NCBI RefSeq assembly: GCF_001112925.1
Contig: NZ_CPYD01000004.1
Location: 62,001 to 126,000 of the forward strand
Reading direction: 5' to 3'
DNA: 64,000 nucleotides
From: Yersinia nurmii
GTDB taxonomy: Bacteria > Pseudomonadota > Gammaproteobacteria > Enterobacterales > Enterobacteriaceae
Every line of letters starts with the position of its first letter. The stretch's first letter is position 1. Positions 18,613-28,586 of this stretch are shown piece by piece. A program made the translations under genes and the position numbers. The notes under the pieces were generated by a model, which saw only the letters and a list, made by a program, of their open reading frames with translations, was not told the DNA's origin and ran no database searches.

Positions 18613-19602
18613 GTGACTCTTCAACAAAAACTGGCGCAATTTCCGCGTCTGGATCTGGTTGGGCATACCACGCCCTTAGAAAAACTTTCCCGCTTGTCTG
18701 ATTATTTAGGCCGTGAAATTTACATCAAACGAGACGATGTCACGCCGGTTGCTCTGGGGGGAAATAAACTGCGTAAACTGGAGTTTTTGGCTGCGGAAGC
18801 CTTACGGCTGGGTGCGGATACGCTGGTCACGGCGGGGGCTATTCAATCTAACCACGTTAGGCAAACTGCCGCCGTTGCAGCCAAACTAGGCTTGCATTGC
18901 GTGGCACTGTTGGAAAACCCGATGGGAACGCAGGCAGAAAACTATCTGAGCAACGGTAACCGCCTGCTATTGGACCTGTTTAATGCGGAAGTAGTGATGT
19001 GTGACGCTTTGGTCGACCCCAATGCGCAATTGGCCGAGCTGGCTACCCGATTGGAGGCGCAGGGATTCCGTCCTTATGTGGTGCCGGTGGGCGGATCTAA
19101 TGCTTTGGGAGCCTTGGGTTACATTCAGTGTTCGCTGGAGATAGCCGCGCAGTCGCAGGGCAAAGTTAATTTCAGCTCAGTCGTAGTGGCATCCGGTAGT
19201 GCAGGAACTCATGCCGGTCTGGCGGTGGGTTTACAACAGTTATTGCCGGAAGTGGAATTGATTGGTGTGACCGTTTCACGCAAAGCCGAAGAGCAGCGGC
19301 CAAAAGTGGCACAAATTCAGCGAGACCTGGCTCTTTCCCTCGGTATTTCTACCGTTGCGGATATCAATTTGTGGGATGAATACTTCGGCCCGCAGTACGG
19401 TATTCCTAATGATGAAGGCACGGCGGCTGTGCAGTTATTGGCGCAGCAGGAAGGGGTGTTACTGGACCCGGTTTATACCGGTAAAGCCATGGCTGGGCTG
19501 ATCGACGGACTGGCACAACAGCGCTTCTGTGATAACGGACCAATATTATTTATCCATACAGGTGGCGCGCCGGCATTGTTTGCCTATCATCCTCATATAT
19601 GA
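18613..19602 (+). CDS. dcyD: D-cysteine desulfhydrase
   Basis: The 329-residue PLP enzyme (fold type II) starts at GTG behind a strong GGAGGATCT site. [20 protein letters not shown] contains the PLP lysine, [15 protein letters not shown] follows, and [16 protein letters not shown] supplies the phosphate-binding loop. It breaks D-cysteine into pyruvate, sulfide and ammonia. It sits just before the cystine transporter genes, as in E. coli (dcyD-tcyJ-tcyL-tcyN next to fliAZ), so the order supports the call. Confidence 0.94.
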   Translation: MTLQQKLAQFPRLDLVGHTTPLEKLSRLSDYLGREIYIKRDDVTPVALGGNKLRKLEFLAAEALRLGADTLVTAGAIQSNHVRQTAAVAAKLGLHCVALLENPMGTQAENYLSNGNRLLLDLFNAEVVMCDALVDPNAQLAELATRLEAQGFRPYVVPVGGSNALGALGYIQCSLEIAAQSQGKVNFSSVVVASGSAGTHAGLAVGLQQLLPEVELIGVTVSRKAEEQRPKVAQIQRDLALSLGISTVADINLWDEYFGPQYGIPNDEGTAAVQLLAQQEGVLLDPVYTGKAMAGLIDGLAQQRFCDNGPILFIHTGGAPALFAYHPHI

Positions 19603-19720
19603 GGATCGATATTATTTATTCCATTTTCAACTATAGTTATCAGGTTATATTCCTTTATTTGATTCATAAGACTGATAACGTAGCGATATCAAAACGATAA
19701 ACATGACAATCGGGGTATCT

Positions 19721-20521
19721 ATGGGCTTTTCAATTGTACGTCGTCGAGTGGTTCTGGGCATGATGGCGGTGGCACTGGCTACGGGTTTGAACGTCAAATC
19801 CTATGCGGCAGGCGATCTGTTGGATCAGGTTAAGCAACGTGGAACTCTCATTGTCGGGCTGGAAGGAACTTATCCGCCGTTTAGCTTCCAAGGTGAAGAC
19901 GGCAAGCTGACCGGTTTCGAAGTGGATTTCGCAAATGCATTGGCGGAACACATGGGTGTGAAGGCGAAAATACAGCCTACCAAATGGGACGGCATGCTGG
20001 CATCGCTGGAGTCCAAACGTATTGATGTCGCTATCAATCAGGTAACCATTTCCGAAGATCGTAAGAAAAAATACGATTTCTCAACGCCTTATACGATTTC
20101 TGGTATTCAGGTTCTGGTTAAAAAAGGCAACGAAGGCAAATTCAACAAGCCGGAAGATTTGCAGGGCAAGAAGGTCGGAGTCGGTTTGGGCAGTAACTAT
20201 GAGCAATGGCTGCGAACCAATCTGAAAGGCGTTGATATTCGTACTTATGATGATGACCCAACTAAATATCAGGATCTGCGTATTGGTCGTACCGATGCCA
20301 TTCTGGTTGACCGTTTAGCCGCGCTGGATCTGGTGAAGAAAACCGGTGATACCTTGGTTGCTGCGGGGCCGGCTTTTGCCCGCCAGGAATCTGGCGTAGC
20401 GCTGCGAAAAAATAATCCGGAGCTGTTAGCGGCGATCAATCAGGCAATTGCTGAAATGCAGAAAGATGGCACTTTGGCGAAGATTTCAGAGAAATATTTT
20501 GGTGCGGACGTAACTAAATAA
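19721..20521 (+). CDS. tcyJ: Cystine-binding periplasmic protein TcyJ (FliY)
   Basis: This 266-residue solute-binding protein has a signal peptide (VVLGMMAVALATGL ... SYAAGD). The conserved run VGLEGTYPPFSFQGEDGKLT is followed by FDFSTPYTISG-type motifs and a C-terminal KISEKYFGADVTK. I choose ATG 19721, with GGGG six bases upstream, giving the same length as E. coli FliY. ATG 19703 would add six residues. It delivers L-cystine to TcyL/TcyN. The stop overlaps the next start by one base (TAATG), implying coupled translation. Confidence 0.94.
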   Translation: MGFSIVRRRVVLGMMAVALATGLNVKSYAAGDLLDQVKQRGTLIVGLEGTYPPFSFQGEDGKLTGFEVDFANALAEHMGVKAKIQPTKWDGMLASLESKRIDVAINQVTISEDRKKKYDFSTPYTISGIQVLVKKGNEGKFNKPEDLQGKKVGVGLGSNYEQWLRTNLKGVDIRTYDDDPTKYQDLRIGRTDAILVDRLAALDLVKKTGDTLVAAGPAFARQESGVALRKNNPELLAAINQAIAEMQKDGTLAKISEKYFGADVTK

Positions 20522-21183
20522 TGCAAGAAAGCATTCAACTGGTGCTGGATTCAGCACCATTTTTACTGAAAGGTGCCTGGTTAACCCTCCAGCTCAGTCT
20601 GGGGGGAATGTTTCTGGGATTAGCGCTGGGCTTTATGCTGGCTATGATGCGTTTGTCCCATTTTTTACCTTTTTCACTGTTTTCTCGTTTCTACGTTTCA
20701 ATATTTCGCGGCACGCCGTTGATCGCCCAGTTGTTTATGATTTATTACGGTTTACCGCAATTCAATATTGAACTGGACCCGATGCCGGCTGCACTGCTCG
20801 GTTTATCTCTAAATACCGCCGCTTATACCTCGGAAACGCTTAGGGCTGCTATTTCTTCGATTGAGAAAGGGCAGTGGGAAGCCGCGGCCAGTATCGGTAT
20901 GACGCGCTGGCAGACCCTCTATCGGGTTATTCTGCCGCAGGCCGGGCGCACGGCGCTCCCGCCGTTGGGCAACAGTTTTATCGGGCTGGTAAAAGATACT
21001 TCACTGGCGGCAACGATTCAGGTGCCGGAACTGTTCCGGCAGGCACAGTTAGTGACTTCGCGTACATTGGAAGTCTTTACCATGTATCTGGCCGCCTCGT
21101 TGATTTACTGGATTATGGCTACGTTGCTGTCGGCGCTGCAGAATCGATTAGAAGCACATGTTAATCGTCAGGATCAGGAGTAA
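20521..21183 (+). CDS. tcyL: Cystine ABC transporter permease TcyL
   Basis: The 220-residue permease has several hydrophobic helices and the EAA motif (EAAASIGMTRWQTLYRVILP). It is the YecS/TcyL type of the polar amino-acid transporter family. It overlaps tcyJ by one base and is followed two bases later by tcyN, so the three are one operon. It forms the membrane channel for L-cystine. Confidence 0.94.
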   Translation: MQESIQLVLDSAPFLLKGAWLTLQLSLGGMFLGLALGFMLAMMRLSHFLPFSLFSRFYVSIFRGTPLIAQLFMIYYGLPQFNIELDPMPAALLGLSLNTAAYTSETLRAAISSIEKGQWEAAASIGMTRWQTLYRVILPQAGRTALPPLGNSFIGLVKDTSLAATIQVPELFRQAQLVTSRTLEVFTMYLAASLIYWIMATLLSALQNRLEAHVNRQDQE

Positions 21184-21185
21184 CG

Positions 21186-21941
21186 ATGAGTACCATTGAA
21201 GTGAAGAAATTGACCAAGCAGTTTAACGGTCAACAGGTACTGCATGGCATCGATCTACAGGTCAATACCGGCGAAGTGGTGGCGATTATTGGGCCGAGTG
21301 GCTCAGGTAAAACAACCTTGTTACGTAGCATTAATCTGTTGGAAATTCCTGATTCTGGCACTATTCGCGTTGGTGATATTCAGATTGACGGTTCTAAACC
21401 TATTAGTAAGCAGCAAAAGCAGGTGCGAGCGCTGCGTCAGCAGGTGGGTTTTGTGTTCCAGAACTTCAATTTATTCCCTCATCGTTCAGTGCTGGAAAAT
21501 ATTATTGAAGGACCGGTGATTGTGAAAGGGGAAAAGCGCGAATCCGCAGAGAAAAGGGCGCGCGCGTTGCTGGCAAAAGTAGGGTTGAGCGGCAAGGAGA
21601 ATGCCTATCCGCGCCGTCTTTCTGGCGGTCAGCAGCAGAGAGTTGCGATAGCAAGGGCTTTGGCGATGCAGCCTGAAGTGATTTTATTCGATGAGCCGAC
21701 TTCGGCGCTGGATCCTGAGCTGGTGGGCGAGGTGCTCAACACCATTCGAGCTTTGGCGGAAGAACGACGCACTATGGTGATCGTGACTCACGAAATGAGT
21801 TTTGCTCGCGATGTAGCTGACAGGGCGATCTTTATGGATCACGGGCAGATCGTCGAGCAGGGGATAGCGAAGGCATTGTTTGCAAATCCGCAGCATGAGC
21901 GCACGAAGCAGTTCTTAGATAAGTTTCTAAATAACAGATGA
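21186..21941 (+). CDS. tcyN: Cystine ABC transporter ATP-binding protein TcyN
   Basis: The 251-residue ATPase has Walker A GPSGSGKTT, the Q-loop in VGFVFQNFNLFPH, signature LSGGQQQR, Walker B VILFDEPT and H-loop VIVTHEM. It is the YecC/TcyN subunit that powers TcyJ/TcyL. It is the third gene of the operon; no clear terminator follows directly. Confidence 0.94.
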   Translation: MSTIEVKKLTKQFNGQQVLHGIDLQVNTGEVVAIIGPSGSGKTTLLRSINLLEIPDSGTIRVGDIQIDGSKPISKQQKQVRALRQQVGFVFQNFNLFPHRSVLENIIEGPVIVKGEKRESAEKRARALLAKVGLSGKENAYPRRLSGGQQQRVAIARALAMQPEVILFDEPTSALDPELVGEVLNTIRALAEERRTMVIVTHEMSFARDVADRAIFMDHGQIVEQGIAKALFANPQHERTKQFLDKFLNNR

Positions 21942-22250
21942 TACCCAGGGGGCGCGTTTCAAAATCCCAATACCCCGTATATCTTCATTCGCCATGAAGG
22001 CTTCCGAGCAGGGTTGGCAGTCGCCCTAACCCTGCACCCACGCTTGGCATCTACAAACTTCCCTTATGTTCTCCTCGCCTTGTGAGCAGAGCGAGATTCG
22101 CCTGCGGGCTTGCTCAGAATTCCAGCTTGGCCCTGCGGCTCATGGCGCGCCGAGGAGCCTCAATTCGGTTGAGGTTGTAGAGGCAAGATATTCACTCATC
22201 GAATATCGACCGAAACTCGATCCGATTTCAGACTAACCTTAGATTTCGAA
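21942..22250. other. GC-rich intergenic region with small inverted repeats, no gene
   Basis: About 310 bases between tcyN and the putA terminator contain no open frame with a ribosome site. The stretch is richer in G and C than its surroundings. It has a CCTCAA-TTCGG-TTGAGG hairpin at 22158-22174 and a near-palindrome centred on GGCGCGCC at about 22137-22159. It could be a dispersed intergenic repeat, but I cannot test copy number. Confidence 0.45.
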
Positions 22251-22282
22251 CCTAAAAAACAAAAAGGCTCCTAAGAGCCTTT
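22251..22282 (-). terminator. Terminator of putA
   Basis: On the minus strand AAAGGCTC-TTAG-GAGCCTTT is followed by TTGTTTTTT. It lies 30 bases beyond the putA stop. Confidence 0.85.
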
Positions 22283-22311
22283 CCGTCATACAGACACCAA
22301 CCATCAAACGA

Positions 22312-25300
22312 TCAGCCGATAGTCATCAAACTGGCGTTGCCACCGGCAGCGGCGGTATTCACACTGAGTGAATGCTCCACTAGCAGACGTTCCAGCAGGA
22401 TATTGGTTTCACCGCGCGCGAAGCCCTGTACTGACACAATTGCGCCGTCCCGCTGCGCCACTTGCTCGCACAGGGTACGTAGCTGATCGGCATCACCGTG
22501 GTAAATCACTGCGTCAAATACCGCCTTCTCACTCTGCCAGTCCGGCGTTAAGGTTAGTCGACTCTGTACGGCTGCAGGCAAGCGACGGAACAATTCCTTC
22601 TGAATACCGCTGTCTGGCCAGAGTACCTGACTGCCAACCGACAGCACTGCCGCCAGCTGAATCAAAGCGTCTTGCTCATTATCCGCCAGACACAACACCC
22701 GCTCACGCGGCAGTAGCGCATAGGTATTGCGCTCACCGGTTGGCCCCGGTAGTAGACGAATAGTTCCGCCCTGAGCCAGATCACCGTAGCGTTCAGCCAG
22801 GCTAACTAGCTCGCTTTGCTTCTGTTCGTTGGCCCAGCTAACTAGGGCGCGATGAGCGGTCAGCAGGGATTCACGTGCGGTGACGTCCTGCGGATGCTCA
22901 CTGTCCTGACGCGCCAAGGTTGACGTTACCGCGTCTTCCGGACGACTACACAGCAGACGATACAAATACAGTGGCCCACCGGCTTTCGGCCCTGTGCCGG
23001 ATAGCCCTTCTCCGCCGAATGGTTGCACCCCAACTACCGCACCGACCATATTACGGTTGACGTAAAGGTTGCCGACTTTGGCGCGATCGGTGACGCGAGC
23101 AATGGTTTCATCAATTCGGGTATGAATACCCAGCGTTAAGCCATAACCGGAAGCGTTGATTTGATCCACCAACGCGGTCAGGTTCTGTCGCTGGAAACGC
23201 ACGACATGCAGTACCGGACCAAAGACTTCCTTTTGCAACTCGTCAAAGCTATCCAATTCGATCAGCGTCGGTTTGATAAAGGTGCCGCGTTGCCACTCTT
23301 TCTCATCCTGAGTATTCGCCTGCGCGGCCTGATAGACTTTGCGACCTTTGGCACGCATCGCCTGAATATGGCGCTCAATACCGGCTTTGGCTTCTGCATC
23401 GATAACCGGGCCGATGTCCGTAGACAGACGCTCAGGATTTCCCATACGACATTCCGCCATAGCGCCACGCAGCATTTGCAGCGTGTGCTCAGCCACGTCT
23501 TCCTGAATACACAGAATACGCAGGGCAGAGCAGCGTTGGCCCGCGCTGTCAAAGGCGGAAGCAACCACGTCGGTAACCACCTGTTCGGTCAGGGCGGATG
23601 AATCCACGATCATTGCGTTCAAACCGCCGGTTTCTGCGATTAACGGGGTTGGACGACCCTGAGGGTCGAGGCGACCGGCAATGCTACGTTGCAGAATGCT
23701 GGCAACTTCAGTAGAGCCAGTGAACATCACGCCGCGCACTCGCGCATCATTGACCAGCAAGGCACCAACGCTGTCACCCTGACCAGGCAACAGCTGCAAT
23801 ACGCCCTGCGGAATACCTGCATCCAGTAGAATACGCACCGCCTGAGCAGCGATCAGCGGGGTTTGTTCCGCCGGTTTTGCCAGCACGCTGTTACCTGCGG
23901 CGAGGGCTGCGGCAACCTGTCCGGTAAAAATGGCCAGCGGGAAGTTCCACGGACTGATACAAACCACCGGGCCAAGCGGGCGATGGCTGTCATTCGAGAA
24001 ATCATCCCGAACCATTCCGGCGTAATAATGCAGGAAATCTACCGCTTCGCGTACCTCTGCAATGGCGTTGCTGAAGGTTTTACCGGCTTCGCGCACCAGA
24101 ACGCCCATCAGGCTTTGCATTTGAGCTTCCATCAACTCGGCGGCGCGTACCAAAATGGCGGCGCGTTCTGTCGGCGGTGTGGCAAACCAGATTGGGCCAG
24201 CGGCTGCGGCAGCATCCAACGCGCGACTGACTTCATCGGCGCTGGCTTCACGTACATAACCCACCACATCACTCGGTTCTGCCGGGTTAATGACCGGTTG
24301 TTCTACGCCGCTCTGATCCCGTTCGGCATCAATAATCGGTTCTGCGCACCAAGGCTGGGTGGCGCTGCTTAATAGAGCACTGGAGAGTGAGGCCAGACGA
24401 TGTTCATTAGCCAGATCCAAACCGCTGGAGTTGGCGCGGTCACTGCCGTATAAATCACGAGGCAATGGAATACGTGGATGAGGCAAACCTAACTGACCTT
24501 CAGTGGCGGCCAACGCCTCTACAGCGGCAACCGGATCGGCGACTAGCTCATCTAATGGTAGCGTTGCATCGGCAATACGGTTTACAAACGAGGTATTAGC
24601 GCCATTTTCCAGCAGACGACGAACCAAATAAGCCAGCAGCGTTTCGTGGGTGCCTACCGGTGCATAAATGCGGCACGGGCGATTGAGCTTGCCATCGGCC
24701 ACTTTTCCTACCACTTGTTCGTACAGCGGCTCGCCCATGCCGTGCAGGCATTGGAATTCATATTGACCTGGATAATAGTTATTGCCCGCCAAATGATAGA
24801 TGGCAGATAAAGTATGGGCGTTATGGGTAGCGAACTGAGGGTAAATCAGGTTTGGTACAGCCAGCAGTTTACGGGCGCAGGCGAGATAAGACACATCGGT
24901 ATACACCTTACGGGTATACACCGGATAGCCTTCCAGACCCTCAACCTGTGCGCGCTTAATTTCACTATCCCAGTAAGCGCCTTTCACCAAACGAATCATT
25001 AGGCGACGACGGCTACGCTGTGCCATATCAATCACTGCATCAATGGTGAACGGACAGCGTTTTTGATAAGCCTGAATGACAAAACCGATACCGTTCCAAC
25101 CGGCTAACTGCGGCTCGAAACACAGTTTTTCCAGCAGATCGAGGGAGATCTCCAGACGATCCGCCTCTTCGGCGTCGATATTGATACCAATATCATACTG
25201 GCGAGCCTGTAGCGTCAGGGACAATAGGCGAGGGTATAACTCATCCATCACACGCTCGTATTGAGCGCGGCTATAGCGCGGGTGTAGGGCAGAGAGTTTG

Positions 25301-26286
25301 ATGGAAATACCCGGCCCTTCATAAATCCCGCGGCCATTAGAGGCTTTGCCGATAGCGTGAATCGCCTGCTGATAGGAAATCAGATAAGCCTGCGCATCGG
25401 CTTCGGTCAGCGCCGCTTCACCCAACATATCGTAAGAATAACGGAAACCTTTATCTTCCAGCTTACGCGCGTTGGCCAGCGCTTCTGCAATGGTTTCACC
25501 GGTGACGAATTGCTCGCCCATCAGGCGCATCGCCATATCCACGCCTTTGCGGATCAAAGGCTCACCACCTTTACCGATAATACGGTTCAGAGAGCTGGAG
25601 AGTTTGGCTTCATTATGCGTGGAGACCAGACGGCCGGTGAACAGCAAACCCCAGGTTGCTGCGTTAACAAACAGCGATGGGCTGCGGCCCAAATGGGAAT
25701 GCCAGTTACCGTTGCTAATTTTATCGCGGATCAGCGCATCGCGAGTGGGTTTATCTGGAATACGCAGCAGCGCTTCCGCCAGACACATTAGCGCCACGCC
25801 TTCCTGAGAAGAAAGAGAGAATTCCTGCAACAGACCTTGCACCATACCGGCGCGGCCATTGGCACTTTTCTGGTTGCGCAACTTTTCGGCAATACCGTAG
25901 GCCAGTTTGTGAGTCGCATCGGCCAGATCGGCGGGCAAACGCGCCTGTTCCAGCAACATTGGAATGGCTTCGGTTTCCGGGCGGCGATAGGCGGCGGTGA
26001 TGGCGGCACGGGTGACGGACTGCGGCAATATATGTTCTGCAAAATCAAGGAATGGTTGGTGGGCTGTTTCCACCGATTGCGGCATAATGTCGTCCGTTTC
26101 AGCAGGGGAAGCCGCGGCTAACGCTGGAATTTCTGGCATATCAGCGCCATTTTCTAGGCGTTCCAGATAGTTAAATATGGCCTGCTTAATCAGCCAGTGC
26201 GGGGTGCGATCAATTTGTTGTGCTGCCGTTTTAATACGATCGCGTGTCGCCTCATCGAGTTTCACGCCCATTGTTGTGCTGCCCAT
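22312..26286 (-). CDS. putA: Trifunctional PutA: repressor, proline dehydrogenase, P5C dehydrogenase
   Basis: The 1324-residue enzyme converts proline to glutamate. Residues 1-47 form the ribbon-helix-helix repressor (MGSTTMGVKLDEATRDRIK). The FAD proline dehydrogenase barrel spans roughly 250-600, with RLVKGAYWDSEIKRAQ and GTHETLLAYLVRRLLE. The aldehyde dehydrogenase domain (about 640-1120) has the catalytic cysteine at about 919 in GQRCSALR and the glutamate in AETGGLNA. I start at ATG 26286, with AGGAG upstream, because it gives the E. coli N-terminus; the frame is open to 26349. PutA represses itself and putP when proline is absent. Confidence 0.96.
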   Translation of the reverse strand: MGSTTMGVKLDEATRDRIKTAAQQIDRTPHWLIKQAIFNYLERLENGADMPEIPALAAASPAETDDIMPQSVETAHQPFLDFAEHILPQSVTRAAITAAYRRPETEAIPMLLEQARLPADLADATHKLAYGIAEKLRNQKSANGRAGMVQGLLQEFSLSSQEGVALMCLAEALLRIPDKPTRDALIRDKISNGNWHSHLGRSPSLFVNAATWGLLFTGRLVSTHNEAKLSSSLNRIIGKGGEPLIRKGVDMAMRLMGEQFVTGETIAEALANARKLEDKGFRYSYDMLGEAALTEADAQAYLISYQQAIHAIGKASNGRGIYEGPGISIKLSALHPRYSRAQYERVMDELYPRLLSLTLQARQYDIGINIDAEEADRLEISLDLLEKLCFEPQLAGWNGIGFVIQAYQKRCPFTIDAVIDMAQRSRRRLMIRLVKGAYWDSEIKRAQVEGLEGYPVYTRKVYTDVSYLACARKLLAVPNLIYPQFATHNAHTLSAIYHLAGNNYYPGQYEFQCLHGMGEPLYEQVVGKVADGKLNRPCRIYAPVGTHETLLAYLVRRLLENGANTSFVNRIADATLPLDELVADPVAAVEALAATEGQLGLPHPRIPLPRDLYGSDRANSSGLDLANEHRLASLSSALLSSATQPWCAEPIIDAERDQSGVEQPVINPAEPSDVVGYVREASADEVSRALDAAAAAGPIWFATPPTERAAILVRAAELMEAQMQSLMGVLVREAGKTFSNAIAEVREAVDFLHYYAGMVRDDFSNDSHRPLGPVVCISPWNFPLAIFTGQVAAALAAGNSVLAKPAEQTPLIAAQAVRILLDAGIPQGVLQLLPGQGDSVGALLVNDARVRGVMFTGSTEVASILQRSIAGRLDPQGRPTPLIAETGGLNAMIVDSSALTEQVVTDVVASAFDSAGQRCSALRILCIQEDVAEHTLQMLRGAMAECRMGNPERLSTDIGPVIDAEAKAGIERHIQAMRAKGRKVYQAAQANTQDEKEWQRGTFIKPTLIELDSFDELQKEVFGPVLHVVRFQRQNLTALVDQINASGYGLTLGIHTRIDETIARVTDRAKVGNLYVNRNMVGAVVGVQPFGGEGLSGTGPKAGGPLYLYRLLCSRPEDAVTSTLARQDSEHPQDVTARESLLTAHRALVSWANEQKQSELVSLAERYGDLAQGGTIRLLPGPTGERNTYALLPRERVLCLADNEQDALIQLAAVLSVGSQVLWPDSGIQKELFRRLPAAVQSRLTLTPDWQSEKAVFDAVIYHGDADQLRTLCEQVAQRDGAIVSVQGFARGETNILLERLLVEHSLSVNTAAAGGNASLMTIG

Positions 26287-26349
26287 GCCGTCTGGCTCCT
26301 GTCCTGAATAAAGGGAGTTATGTTTTTTATGAGTCACAATATCCAGCAT

Positions 26350-26802
26350 GTTGCAACTTTGTGCAACCGTGTTAAATCAGGGCGATTAACGAACTGTGAA
26401 ATTAGTCGGATTTTTAACATTCTTTCTGGGCGTAGTGATTGCTTTGTTTTCATTGGGAGGGCGTTAACATTACGAAATACAGGGTTTTTGTGGGTTTTGC
26501 TTAGGGTGCAACTCACTTTGGAGTGCAAGGTGAAACCGGGAACTATTGTAAATGTGATGCAGGGTAAATTTTATGTAAATTTTTTGTTGAAAGAGTTGTT
26601 GCTAAAGAAGAGAGTCCACTAGGATAGTCTGCTCGACAAATTAGTTTCGATGATAAATCATCTCAGGTGCAACCAAATGCCACGTTCCGGCATTCGCCCT
26701 GAACTAGACATAACGCCATCGCTGGCGGGGTGTTTTTAAACTGATGCATTAATGAAAAACGGAAGTATTAAAACGTATAAAACGCACTATGGAGACGTTG
26801 CA
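26350..26802. promoter_or_regulatory. putA-putP control region with five PutA-box motifs
   Basis: The divergent intergenic region contains the PutA recognition hexamer GTTGCA, or its complement TGCAAC, at 26350-26355 (within a GTTGCAAC palindrome), 26362-26367, 26507-26512, 26668-26673 and 26797-26802, the last touching the putP start. In E. coli the PutA ribbon-helix-helix domain binds several such hexamers between the same two genes. Spacing and number fit an operator array. No gene is expected in this 515-base stretch. Confidence 0.78.
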
Positions 26803-28286
26803 TGATGATGAACACACCAATGTTGGTGACATTTCTCGTTTATATATTTGGCATGATAATTATTGGCCTGATGGCCTACCGGGCGACGAATAACTTTGAC
26901 GATTACATTTTAGGTGGCCGCAGCTTAGGCAGCGTAGTGACTGCACTTTCTGCCGGTGCCTCTGATATGAGCGGCTGGCTGCTGATGGGGTTACCCGGCG
27001 CGATTTTTCTGTCCGGTATTTCCGAAAGCTGGATCGCTATCGGCCTGACTTTGGGCGCCTATCTAAACTGGAAACTGGTCGCAGGCCGTTTGCGCGTGCA
27101 AACCGAGGCCAACAATAATGCGTTAACGCTGCCGGATTATTTCACTAGCCGTTTTGAAGATAAAAGTAAACTGCTGCGGGTGATTTCTGCCGTAGTGATA
27201 TTGGTGTTCTTCACTATTTACTGTGCGTCTGGGATTGTGGCCGGTGCGCTGTTGTTTGAAAGTACCTTTGGCATGAGTTACAGCACCGCGCTGTGGGCCG
27301 GTGCCGCCGCAACCATCGCCTATACCTTTATCGGCGGCTTCCTCGCCGTGAGCTGGACCGATACCGTTCAGGCCACCCTGATGATTTTTGCTCTGATATT
27401 GACACCAATTATTGTCATTCTGGCCGTGGGCGGCATCGATACCTCGATTATGGTGATTAAAGCCAAAGACGCCGCCAATCTGGATATGTTGAAAGGGCTG
27501 AATATTGTCGCAATCCTGTCGCTGTTGGGCTGGGGTCTGGGCTACTTTGGTCAACCGCATATTCTGGCTCGTTTTATGGCGGCAGATTCCCATCACACCA
27601 TCCGTAAGGCGCGTCGTATCAGCATGACCTGGATGATTTTGTGTCTGGCTGGCACCATTGCCGTGGGTTTCTTCGGTATTGCTTATTTCCAGCAAAACCC
27701 GGAGCTGGCGGGGCGTGTTTCCGAAAACGGCGAACGTATCTTTATCGAACTGGCGATGTTGCTGTTTAATCCGTGGATTGCCGGTATTCTGCTGTCCGCT
27801 ATTCTGGCTGCGGTCATGAGTACCTTAAGCTGCCAGTTGCTGGTGTGTTCCAGTGCGATTACAGAAGATCTGTACAAAGCCTTCCTGCGTAAAAATGCCA
27901 GCCAGAAAGAACTGGTATGGGTTGGTCGCATGATGGTGCTGTTGGTTGCGGTTATCGCTATTGCTATCGCCGCCGATCCGGAAAACAAAGTTTTGGGTCT
28001 GGTGAGTAACGCCTGGGCAGGTTTCGGTGCGGCTTTCGGCCCCGTGGTATTGATTTCCGTACTGTGGTCACGCATGACTCGTAACGGTGCTCTGGCCGGT
28101 ATGCTGGTTGGTGCAGGAACGGTGATTATCTGGAATAAGTTCGCGTGGTTTGGATTATACGAAATCATTCCGGGCTTTATTTTCGCCAGTATCGCGATTG
28201 TGATTGTCAGCCTGTTAGGCCGTGAACCTTCGAAAATTGTGACCGATCGTTTCCATAAAGCCGAAGCAGAATTCAAAACCATTTAA
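26802..28286 (+). CDS. putP: Sodium/proline symporter PutP
   Basis: The 494-residue membrane protein of the sodium:solute symporter family has about 13 hydrophobic segments. MTPMLVTFLVYIFGM-like and LGGRSLGSVVTALSAGASDM mark the N-terminal sodium site, and GWGLGYFGQPHILARFMA is a family signature. It imports proline with sodium for PutA. Several Met codons open the frame (MMMN); the exact one is uncertain. Divergent from putA. Confidence 0.95.
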   Translation: MMMNTPMLVTFLVYIFGMIIIGLMAYRATNNFDDYILGGRSLGSVVTALSAGASDMSGWLLMGLPGAIFLSGISESWIAIGLTLGAYLNWKLVAGRLRVQTEANNNALTLPDYFTSRFEDKSKLLRVISAVVILVFFTIYCASGIVAGALLFESTFGMSYSTALWAGAAATIAYTFIGGFLAVSWTDTVQATLMIFALILTPIIVILAVGGIDTSIMVIKAKDAANLDMLKGLNIVAILSLLGWGLGYFGQPHILARFMAADSHHTIRKARRISMTWMILCLAGTIAVGFFGIAYFQQNPELAGRVSENGERIFIELAMLLFNPWIAGILLSAILAAVMSTLSCQLLVCSSAITEDLYKAFLRKNASQKELVWVGRMMVLLVAVIAIAIAADPENKVLGLVSNAWAGFGAAFGPVVLISVLWSRMTRNGALAGMLVGAGTVIIWNKFAWFGLYEIIPGFIFASIAIVIVSLLGREPSKIVTDRFHKAEAEFKTI

Positions 28287-28297
28287 GACTTTCTATC

Positions 28298-28329
28298 CGC
28301 TCGCTGTCCGTTCAGGCAGGCAGTGAGCG
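28298..28329 (+). terminator. Hairpin after putP
   Basis: CGCTCGCTG and CAGTGAGCG pair over 9 bases with one G-T wobble, followed by CCTTCCTTATTT. It is a plausible terminator with a weak T tract. Confidence 0.55.
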
Positions 28330-28461
28330 CCTTCCTTATTTATCTCACCGCCTTGACACAATATTTTCCCAACCAATCCGTAGTTATAAATTCGTATCTC
28401 GAAAATAATCAGACATATTAATTGGCAACAATCCGAAAGAGCTTCTTGAGTTTTCCGATAG

Positions 28462-28480
28462 CAGAATGATAATCACTATC
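28462..28480. promoter_or_regulatory. Fur box upstream of efeU
   Basis: This 19-base site matches the Fur consensus GATAATGATAATCATTATC at about 16 of 19 positions, centred on TGATAATCA. It lies about 110 bases before the efeU start, in keeping with iron repression of efeUOB. Confidence 0.85.
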
Positions 28481-28506
28481 GTTTTAAGTTTTACTTTTTT
28501 TATCGA

Positions 28507-28525
28507 TGGATTGATAATCAACATC
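28507..28525. promoter_or_regulatory. Second, weaker Fur-box-like site
   Basis: A second site shares the TGATAATCA core and matches the Fur consensus at about 13 of 19 positions. It lies 45 bases after the first, so Fur may bind cooperatively. Confidence 0.6.
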
Positions 28526-28586
28526 GTTCGTGAGTTTTACCTTTCTTTACTTAAATTGACGTTACCCACCATCAGGGGTGTTAAGC

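Noticed and set aside
26320-26622. 100-codon frame in the putA-putP control region
   Set aside because: It covers the operator array, lacks a ribosome site and has no homology that I recognise.
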